From: Welwitschia mirabilis
Taxonomy: Eukaryota > Gnetophyta > Gnetopsida > Welwitschiales
Direction: 5' to 3'
DNA length: 46,276 nt
Assembly (NCBI GenBank): GCA_051453625.1
Contig: JBOZIK010000001.1
Coordinates: 187,366,567-187,412,842, forward strand
Every line of letters begins with the position of its first letter. Position 1 is the first letter of the stretch. The notes below the pieces were generated by a model. That model did no database searches and was not told where the DNA came from. It saw only the letters and a program-made list of their open reading frames with translations. Of the stretch, positions 38,406 to 46,276 are shown piece by piece. The position numbers and the translations under genes were made by a program.

Positions 38406-39136
38406 TCCTAATAGTATTACAAGGAACTCTTGTAGTGCTAATCTCTACTAAAGAAGAACCTATTGTAGGATTTGCCCTAGTAATTGGAAATGTCTTCTTA
38501 TAAATTGTCATATGAAGCTTAATGTAAGTCATAAAGTCCCAAAGAGATGCTCTTTGAAGATCTCTCCATCATAATATATAACATTTATATCATTAATAGT
38601 TATGACTAGTTAATTTGCATAAGCCTGGATCATCCTTTTTCTCTTTGCTAAATAAGTAGATAAGGCAGCTTAACTCTCCTTCAATGTAGTAATTCAAAAA
38701 ACATCTACCCATAACCTTTTCTTTAAAANNNNNNNNNNNNNNNNNNNNNNNNNNNNNNNNNNNNNNNNNNNNNNNNNNNNNNNNNNNNNNNNNNNNNNNN
38801 NNNNNNNNNNNNNNNNNNNNNNNNNNNNCCTAGTGGTATTACGAGGAACTCCTGTAATGCTAATCTCGACTAAAGAAGGACCCATTGCAGGATTTTCTCC
38901 AGTAGTTGGGAATGGCTTCTTATAAATATTCATATGAAGCTTAATGTAAGTCATATGCTATTTGAAGAGCTCTCCATCATCATATAGAACATTTATATCA
39001 TCAATAGTTATGGCTAGTCAATTTGCATAAGCCTAGATCATCCTTTTGCTCTTTGCTAAATAAGAGAATAAGGAAGCTTGACTCTCCTTTAATGCAGTAA
39101 TTCAAAAAACATCTACCCATAACCTTTTCTATGAAA
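38406..39136. repeat. 0.3-kb duplication around 100-N gap 38729-38828
   Basis: Positions 38406-38728 and 38829-39136 match. The right copy lacks about 15 bases near 38952. Both lie in the coding remnant on the minus strand and keep the same frame, which gives two independent decayed readings of it. Confidence 0.9.
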
Positions 39137-39492
39137 TCCACATGTTTTTCACTTGATTCTCTAGCATGTGAAGGAAATCACTCATGGACTCTTATTTCTC
39201 TATCCCATATCAAACCATACGATATAAAGATTCCATTGTATTGATTAAGTTATATAAATCTCAAAGTGGAGAGGCCATTCATACTATGAAGGACAATCAT
39301 AGGTAAAGTAAGTAGATCAGCTACATTCAAAGTCCCATGAAATATCTATCACCTTGGATAGATGATAAGTGTAAACATCATCCAAGTGGAATGAATGAGT
39401 AACTTGTATGTGTAGCAAGCTAGAAAGAGTTTGGTACTCTACTAACTGAGGGATAGAGGATCTCTACCACTAACAATAACTAATTAGTGTGG

Positions 39493-40501
39493 TATATATC
39501 TGATCCTACTCATTGGATATGGTCTATGAAGCTACAGGAAGATAATAAGGAGTCTTTAAAGACTTGTGAGTAACTAGTAAATTTTGACTTGGGTAGAATA
39601 TGACATATCCCTATGATTCATTAATACATCAAATTCTTTAGGACCTCTTACCCTTAGGAATTATAAGAAAATAGTAAATCAATGAAGAGATCAATGAAAG
39701 AAATAGAAAGAAAAAAGTCACTTACTACTATGTAGTCCTCCCTTAACTAATGAATTAAAATCTTCTCTCGAGGCCATAGGATAAAATTAAAATCATCCTT
39801 CATTAAAGTTTCAGAGCATGGAATCTTTAAAAAAAAGGAAATTTTTTTTAATTAAAATATCATGCCAAGTAAAGACAACAAATAAGAAAAAGATGAAAAC
39901 AAAAGGGAAACCAAAATAATATGCCACATGACTAGTGTCAATGAGCANNNNNNNNNNNNNNNNNNNNNNNNNNNNNNNNNNNNNNNNNNNNNNNNNNNNN
40001 NNNNNNNNNNNNNNNNNNNNNNNNNNNNNNNNNNNNNNNNNNNNNNNTATATATCTGATTCTACTCATTAGATATGATCTATGAAGCTACAAGAAGATAA
40101 TAAGGAGGCTTTGGAGACTTGTGAGTAACTAGAAAATTTTGACTTGGGTAGAATATGACATATCCCTATGAGCCATTAACACATCAAATTCATTTAGGAC
40201 CTCTTACCCTTAGGAATTAAAAGAAAATAGTAAATCCATGAAGAGATCAATAGAAGAAATAGAAAGAAAAAAGTCACTTACTGCTATGTAGTCCTCCCTT
40301 AGCTAGTGAATTGAAAGCTTCTCTCGAGGCCATAGGATAAAATTAATATCATCCTCCATTAAAGTTTCAAAGAATGGAGCCTTAAAAAAAGGAAAAAATT
40401 TTTAATTAAAATATCATACCAAGTAAAGACAACAAAGAATAAAAGGATGAAAAAAAAAGGGGAATCAAAATAATATGCCACAGGACTAGTGTCAATGAGT
40501 A
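39493..40501. repeat. 0.45-kb duplication around 100-N gap 39948-40047
   Basis: Positions 39493-39947 and 40048-40501 match. The minus-strand third exon of the remnant is in both. In the left copy the splice acceptor reads AAAGATTCC rather than AAGGCTCC, i.e. it has lost the AG|G context by G-to-A changes. Confidence 0.9.
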
Positions 40502-40949
40502 AAAGTAAGGGAGGTTCTTTCTCTTTGAGTTCCTCATGTACCAGGTAGTGAATAAGATCCTTCTCATGTCTAACATGAGAGGAATTACAAGAACATGAAG
40601 CTTTACTCATCTATAAACAACAATAAATAAAAAAAGAATTATTAGAAATACAATTATTGTTCAAAAACCCTATACAAGTATTCATACCTTAGAGGAAATA
40701 GAAAAAGTATCCTAGGATGTCTCTTTAGGATCATAATCCCTAGAACCTTCACTCTCCATGAATGAAAAAGATTAAGAATGAAGTAAAAAATGTGTAGGAA
40801 TTTTGCAAGGAGATAAAACCAAATATGGATCCGCATTTAAAGATCTAAAGGGCTATAAACCACTAGGACTCATAAAAGAAAAGTGTAAACTAAGTAGAAA
40901 ATGTGAAAAAAAGCACTTATCCCTATCATGTTCTAGTTCATGCAAGTCA

Positions 40950-41209
40950 ACGAGGAAAGTATAGATGAATAGATAATAAAGACCCAATATAATGAAATTC
41001 CACTAACTAAAAATAATAACAAATAAATANNNNNNNNNNNNNNNNNNNNNNNNNNNNNNNNNNNNNNNNNNNNNNNNNNNNNNNNNNNNNNNNNNNNNNN
41101 NNNNNNNNNNNNNNNNNNNNNNNNNNNNNACGAGGAAAGTGTAGATGAATAGATAATAAAGATAAAATCTAGTGAAACCCCACTAACTAAAAATAATAAC
41201 AAATAAATA
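40950..41209. repeat. 80-bp duplication around 100-N gap 41030-41129
   Basis: Positions 40950-41029 and 41130-41209 are near-identical, upstream (on the minus strand) of the gene remnant. Confidence 0.9.
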
Positions 41210-41924
41210 ATGTAAGTAGGTATTTCAGTAATTCATCATAAACAAAAGCCTTGCCTGCAATCATTTTACCACATGTTGTAGGTAGTGAAATTAGCTATGA
41301 ATACTCCATGGCAATGTGTATTCACCTCCCACATGAATATGAAGTCATCTAAGTAATTAGCCATAAAATAATAAAACTCCTCATTAGAATGAGAAATATT
41401 TAGAGGAATATGGTCACCTTCACTTAACTAAAACATCAACCTTATGGTATACTTTAAAATTTTAATAGGATCGTGATGAGGATAGGTAATGGTAGTGGTA
41501 TGAGGATTTAAAAAAAGATAGAGAGAGTTAAGAATTAAGAGAGTAGTCATATGGTAGAGACCAAAGGAAGGAAAACCAAAAAAATCTAGGTGATTAAAGG
41601 ATAATATTCAAGAAAAACCCTACTTCACAGCTTGATGTTATATTTCCAACTTAGTAGACCTAATGTTGGTAGAATTTCAAGAAATGGTAGGAAAGTCTAT
41701 GAGCCATACCTTGAGATATGAGTGATATAATATAGAAGCATTAAATAAGAGCTCATATTTATAAGTAGCAAAGGCTATAAAAAACCTACATAAAATGTCT
41801 AAAAAATCACTGAAAGAGAAAAAGAAGTATCACATAGAAACGTGATAGTAAAAAGAAGGAAAAGAGAAGCTACCAGTTAACTAAAAATTACAAGGAAAAT
41901 GAGTTAAAAATAAAGGGTCCATAG
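41210..41924 (-). other. Leader-like region between TATA box and ORF remnant
   Basis: Read on the minus strand this lies after the TATA box at 41937 and before the ATG at 40759. It has CT-rich leader-like runs (CTTCTCTTTTCCTTC near 41867; TTTTTCTCTTTCAG near 41812, acceptor-like). It may include further exons or an LTR leader; no protein was recognised. Confidence 0.3.
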
Positions 41925-41937
41925 GGTATTTATAAAA
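41925..41937 (-). promoter_or_regulatory. TATA box, minus strand
   Basis: TTTTATAAATACC on the minus strand is a strong plant TATA box, followed by CCTATGGACCC and a pyrimidine-rich leader. It lies between the minisatellite (upstream) and the gene remnant (downstream), fitting an LTR U3/R boundary or a gene promoter. Confidence 0.45.
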
Positions 41938-42049
41938 GTGAACTTAGACTTAACTAACCACAAGAGTAAAGTTAATTATAGTTAAAAGTGAACTAAAGTT
42001 AATTAAACTGGGGTTGAAGCAAGTAAATTATTGTTAAATAATGATGCTA

Positions 42050-43025
42050 AATCACACAATGATGTTACACTCTAGAGGGCTAATTTTGCACTTAGGAAGC
42101 CAACATCATACTTGAAGCTAATGTTACACTTGCATGTCTGACATCACAACTATGTAACTGACATTGCACTTGATCCTATGATACTTCAATGCATTTAGTT
42201 GATTTGAGATGATCCCACTTCAAATTGTACTGTAAGAAGCCCATAATGTCATACTTAGATGCCTAACATCATACATACCTCCTACTTGCCTCTAATGACT
42301 CTTGTTCAATCCTAGCATCAATTATGCTTTTTCAACTTTCTCAATAATGAAGCCTCCAATGTTGCACTTAGGTGGTCAATGTCATGCTTGGGTGCTCAAC
42401 TTTATACTTATATGTCCAACATCATACTTATTATCATAAGGCTTTAACACTTTTCACTTGATTTAGGCATCACTAATTTTACTCCAATTTTCATTATGAC
42501 AAAGACTTTAACATTACACCTAGTTACTTAACATTGTACTTATGTGTTCAACATTACACTTAACTTTGCAACATTCCAATGCCTTCCACAACATGATGAC
42601 ACTTTTTACAAGCCTTAACATTTCATGTTTCACTCCAAAATTACTCTTGAAATAATATTTAACATTACACTTAGGTATCCAATTTCATCCTTAGATGCTC
42701 GATCTTGCACTTTAGTGCCTAACATTGTGCTTGCTACAATAGGCTCCCAACACCTCCTATTTGCTCTTAACATAGTCAACATTATCCTAGATTTTATATG
42801 AAAGAGTTATTTAATGTCACACTTTGGTTTCTATTATCACACTTACCCTCACAAATCCCTGACATCTCCCATCAACTCTAATGCTCATCATGTCATATTT
42901 GCTTCCTCTGCAAAGAAGCCTTGATGTCACACTTAGGTACTTAACATTATACTTGTACATCTAATGTTATAATTCCATCTTAACACTTGTCTATCACCTA
43001 ACATTACACTTGGATTACCTTGTAA
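42050..43025 (-). repeat. Degenerate minisatellite, unit about 20 bp
   Basis: The plus strand shows many imperfect units of the type AACATTACACTTAGGTGCCT, often head to tail (for example 42351-42425, 42502-42575, 42660-42735, 42915-42970), broken by diverged spacers. Seen from the minus strand it sits just upstream of a TATA box, like the repeated U3 part of an LTR. No similar units were noticed elsewhere in the window. Confidence 0.75.
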
Positions 43026-43030
43026 CATGC

Positions 43031-44779
43031 CCTTTTGATAGTTACCACCAATGAAAACCACATCATTAGGGGACGTTATGACAAATGCTAAAGTACTTTT
43101 TTGACTATTTCCTAATCATTATTTAGTTATAGATATCTAACTATTATAATAGTACTATTAAAAAACATAATTTATTTCATAAAAAGAGTTAACTATTCTC
43201 AGAGAATATCAAAAAAGAGAGGCATATGAGTTTAGGAGCACATTAAATCAATTGATACATCATGAAACATATAGTGAATGGAATGGACAAAATAGAAACC
43301 CAACTAGACCATTTTCATTCATAAAATGGACTAGTTATTAGTTGGATCAACAATCTACTCTCTCACCTAGAAGAAATACCATCGAATAGAATCTTAGATC
43401 ATCTTAAAAACAACCATCCATCTTAAAACAAAATACTTGATTAGATGTAATTAACCTTTAGGACACCCAAATGTGATTACTAAACATAGAAGTAAATCTT
43501 CAAGCCATCCTAACCAATCGATCAAATAATTCTACTACAGAACAATGGAAAGAAGAGTAAATTACAAAAATGTTATGTCTCAAAATATATAAAGGTAAAG
43601 TCCAAATANNNNNNNNNNNNNNNNNNNNNNNNNGTAGATCAAAAATTATTTTGACTTACAAAATGTTCCACTAGAATGATGATGTGCATATGCCACCATC
43701 GTTCTAAGAGAAAATGCATAAGAATTATGGTCTTGATACCAGCATAAAAATCCTTAATAAGTACCTTGAAATAATTTCATAGAGTAATTGAAAAAGAAAT
43801 TAATTTCTAAAGACTCTATAGAAAATCAAATGGCGGAATTCCAATGTCTTTGCTCGAGAAAAAATCTACTAGATGAATACTAACCCGAATTTCAACACCT
43901 CATGAAATATTAAAAGAGATTCATAAAAACTAGTTGATTAATAGTTTTATTGAAATCCTCCTAATAATATTAGAAGTGTGCTCTGTAATTTATAAATCAA
44001 ATCAATTAAAGATGCCTACCACAAAATAAGACATTATCTTTAACACAAGATACTTAAGGGACATAGTGACATAACTCTTAAGAAGATAGATTCAATCTAT
44101 TAAACATACCATTAGCATAAGAAACATTTAAAACCAAGCTCACTTATCACAAGTTCCATAAGATGGGATACATTTCTAGATATTATTTATTCAAATCTAT
44201 AACAACTAATACTTCTTAGAATAATTAACCTCAAGCATCATAGAATTTAGGTCCACCATCAAAAAGAGTGTTTGCCATCATTCAAATAGGTGAAACTCAT
44301 AATCAATATTATATTTTAGAACTCCTTAGTTTCATTTCATTTTTCTTTATTTCTTTCTTAGTTAATAGTAGTGCCTTTCATAATTTTATCTCTCTAGCAC
44401 TATTTGATAAATTAAACATCCCTTATTTCAAAAAATAAAAATCCATAATAGGGGTTATAAGAGATAGTTTTCTTACATAGAATGGGAGTACTGCCCTCAT
44501 AATTTACACCATTGATAACTTCAAGGATAAGTTATATGTTTTTCAGATTAGAGAATATCATGCCATTTTAGAAATTCCCTTTTTAATTAGATACAATATT
44601 TAAATTAACTTTTATCAATACAGTTTATTACTCATAACTTTATTTAGAGAATGAATCTTGAAGGAGGAGGAAGGAAGTAAGAGAGTATCCTTAAACTTAT
44701 CCAAATAGATTTTCAAAGCATTAAAAGGAAATAGGTGTTCATCACCTTGATACAGGCAGAAAATAGCAAAGATGATCAT
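43031..44779. other. Stretch before RT remnant, no clear domain
   Basis: Includes a 25-N gap at 43609-43633. If the gypsy element to the right is continuous, protease and gag should lie here on the plus strand, but I could not recognise the DSGA or zinc-knuckle motifs. Decay may be too deep, or the element is truncated. Confidence 0.4.
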
Positions 44780-45535
44780 ACATTACTAGTAGAACTATAA
44801 GAATTTTTTAGTGTCTTTAAAGATTCTAAATAATTACCACTAAAAAAAGATGNNNNNNNNNNNNNNNNNNNNNNNNNNNNNNNNNNNNNNNNNNNNNNNN
44901 NNNNNNNNNNNNNNNNNNNNNNNNNNNNNNNNNNNNNNNNNNNNNNNNNNNNTTAAAGTATCTAATTCAATACCACTAAAAACGATGTACAACATGAAAT
45001 TGATCTAATCCTTGAAGCACAATAGATTGCACAAGCCTTCTATTAATTTTCAATAATAGAACTAAGGGAATGGAAACTACAGATTGAATAGCTATTTTTG
45101 GAAGGTAATATTTGTTCTAGTGTATTACCTTTGGAGTCCTAGTATTCTTTATAAAAAAAAAGGATGACATCTTATTACTATACATTAATTATAGATAGTT
45201 AAACAAGGTAACCATTAAGAATAGGTACTCTTTACTAAGAATTGACAACCTATTAATTCCATTATAAGGAGTCAAATTCTTCTCTAAGATTAACTTAAAA
45301 TATAGATATTATCAAACATGCATCAAAGAAGAAGACATATATAAAACCTCTTTTAGAATAAGATATGACCATTATGAGTTCATAGTAATATCCTTTAGAT
45401 AGAGAAACAGTCTTGCTACTTTGATCAATTTAATGAATGGTATTTTTTAAACTTACCTAAATAAGTTTGTAGTTGTGTTTTTAGATTATATTATGCTATC
45501 CTTCAAAAGTCAAGATGATCATGTTGCACATCAAA
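44780..45535 (+). pseudogene. Ty3/gypsy reverse transcriptase, first copy, broken
   Basis: RT would copy the element RNA into DNA. Seen: LLVEL.EFFSVFKDSK.LPL at about 44786-44845 (the pre-RT linker), HEIDLILEAQ.IAQAF and FSIIELREWK (44994-45075), then a frameshift near 45118 into FGVLVFFIKKKDD, NKVTIKNRYSLLRIDNL, GVKFFSKINL, YYQTCIKEEDIYKTSF, YDHYEFIVISF, and finally KFVVVFLDYIMLSF near 45466-45505. In the last block the catalytic Asp-Asp pair reads Asp-Tyr. Several stops occur, some at expected Gln or Arg codons. The family match is very strong; function is lost. RNase H is not present before the break at about 45540. Confidence 0.88.
44817..44987. repeat. Short overlap around 100-N gap 44853-44952
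   Basis: Positions 44817-44852 and 44953-44987 are two diverged copies of the same linker (both encode a LPLKK/IPLKT-type segment), so the RT reading probably continues across the join. Confidence 0.6.
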
Positions 45536-45560
45536 AATAAGATCTATAGGTCATGACCAG

Positions 45561-45761
45561 TGTAATATCCCATTTTACTATTTCTAGATTACTTTACATA
45601 AAAAAATATTACAAATAATATGTGAGGATCCATAGGAATAATAAGAAACTATTTAAAGAGAATAAGGATTTTACTATTGGACTAGGGGTTATAAGTAAGG
45701 ACATGGACTATGACCTTAGTTCCCCTCCTAGAACACTTATGAATCAGCCAAGATAGTTGTT
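45561..45761 (+). other. LTR-like start after truncated RT
   Basis: TGTAATATCCC at 45561 resembles a gypsy LTR 5' end. The following 200 bases are non-coding and stop at the gap. A nested LTR element that cut the RT would explain the sudden loss of pol homology, but only one end is visible. Confidence 0.3.
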
Positions 45762-45861
45762 NNNNNNNNNNNNNNNNNNNNNNNNNNNNNNNNNNNNNNN
45801 NNNNNNNNNNNNNNNNNNNNNNNNNNNNNNNNNNNNNNNNNNNNNNNNNNNNNNNNNNNNN

Positions 45862-46276
45862 TCCTTGAAGCACAATAAATTGCACAAGACTTCTATTAAT
45901 TTTCAATAATAGAACTAAGGGAATGGAAACTGTAGATTGAATAGCTATTTTTGGAATGTAAGATTTATTCTAGTATATTACCTTGTGTAGTTCTAGTATT
46001 CTTTATAAACAAAAAGGATGATATATTATAACTCTACATTGATTATAGATAGTTAAACAAGATAACCATTAAGAATAGGTACTCTTTACTAAGAATTGAC
46101 AACTTATTGACTCCATTATAAGGAGTCAAATTATTCTCTAAGATTAACTTAAAATATAGATATTATGAAACATGCATCAAAGAAGAAAACATATATAAAA
46201 CCTCTTTTAGAATAAGATATAACCATTATGAGTTTATAGTAATATCCTTTAGATAGATAAACACTCTTACTATCTT
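45862..46276 (+). pseudogene. Ty3/gypsy reverse transcriptase, second copy, partial
   Basis: Same domain as the first copy, from the IAQ.. linker through NKVTIKNRYSLLRIDNL and YDHYEFIVISF, cut by the window end before the catalytic box. The frameshift just before the FIKKKDG-like block looks different here (GTAGTTCTAG against GGAGTCCTAG), and the lysine run keeps a CAAAAAGG where the first copy has AAAAAAGG. Probably the allelic or overlapping version rather than a second insertion. Confidence 0.82.

Larger units (their letters stand above)
38311..40759 (-). pseudogene. Unrecognised gene remnant with apparent introns
   Basis: I do not recognise this protein. On the minus strand ATG at 40759 starts MESEGSRDYDPKET, ending at a GT donor (AAG|GTATGA, 40687). 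A 77-bp intron-like stretch ends TTTATAG at 40611 and an open exon begins MSKASCSCNSSHVRHEKD. A third exon, 40380-40282, is exactly 33 codons between CTTTTTTTAAG|GC and GCA|GTAAGT and contains LMEDDINFILWPREK with one TAG. A 73-bp intron-like stretch follows. Further on, around 39240-38694, one frame reads SMSDFLHMLENQVKNMWI, then ALKESQASLFSYLAKSK, DDINVLYDDGELFK and MTYIKLHMNIYKK, interrupted only by TAG/TAA, often where Gln would fit. It ends ILFSIENFLSS followed by a stop at 38311. The Leu/Lys/Glu-rich middle looks helical. It may be a retroelement gag-like ORF or a host pseudogene. The 100-N gaps fall inside it. Confidence 0.5.
44780..46276 (+). mobile_element. Degraded Ty3/gypsy pol, RT part, duplicated
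   Basis: A plus-strand gypsy pol remnant reaching the window edge. Contig joins at 44853-44952 and 45762-45861 split it, and the RT block occurs twice (45009-45423 and 45862-46276 match). After the first RT copy the sequence changes at about 45540 to non-coding DNA that starts with an LTR-like TGTAATATCCC at 45561. Same strand as the integrase remnant at the left edge, but nearly 45 kb apart, so probably a different insertion. Confidence 0.85.
45009..46276. repeat. Duplication around 100-N gap 45762-45861
   Basis: 45862-46276 repeats 45009-45423 at about 95% identity and runs off the window edge. The right contig therefore restarts the RT. Confidence 0.92.

Noticed and set aside
1-46276. CRISPR array, prokaryotic operon or phage genes
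   Set aside because: No regular spacer-repeat array, no Shine-Dalgarno-led gene series and no long intact frames; all recognised domains are plant retroelements.

Overview
The window looks like degraded, transposon-filled plant nuclear DNA, probably pericentromeric or otherwise heterochromatic. It is very AT-rich and almost free of CpG. Every coding trace I can recognise belongs to a plant-type retroelement: Ty3/gypsy pol with a plant-style integrase tail, L1-type LINE ORF2, SINE-like pol III heads, and a putative plant transposon domain. All are broken by stops and frameshifts, and many stops sit where glutamine (CAA/CAG) would be expected. I see no intact host gene, rRNA, tRNA gene, CRISPR array or prokaryotic operon. 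I cannot name the species.

Layout. Positions 1-3330 hold the 3' part of a plus-strand Ty3/gypsy element: integrase zinc finger, core and C-terminal domain, then an LTR-like tail with a TATA box. Positions 3331-11500 are AT-rich sequence with assembly duplications and no recognised gene. Positions 11520-12270 carry two tRNA-like (SINE-type) promoter pairs. Positions 13195-13775 are a sharply bounded GC- and CpG-rich island, followed at once by a plus-strand L1-type LINE ORF2 remnant (about 13800-16300). A third, minus-strand SINE head lies at 16813-16881. A short piece like the putative plant transposon protein domain lies at 21892-22221. An EEP-endonuclease-like scrap of a second LINE lies near 34850-34975. 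From 43030 down to 38311 on the minus strand there appears to be one degraded unit: a 20-bp minisatellite, a TATA box, then an unrecognised, apparently intron-containing gene remnant. Positions 44780-46276 hold a plus-strand Ty3/gypsy reverse transcriptase remnant, present twice.

Assembly structure dominates the window. Of 22 N-gaps, 17 are exactly 100 N, and 16 of those are flanked by two near-identical direct copies (about 36 bp to 1.4 kb, roughly 90-100% alike). The 5 gaps of other lengths (19, 25, 110, 136, 195) show no such copies. The simplest reading is that overlapping contig ends, allelic or paralogous, were placed side by side without merging, so most apparent tandem duplications here are probably false.
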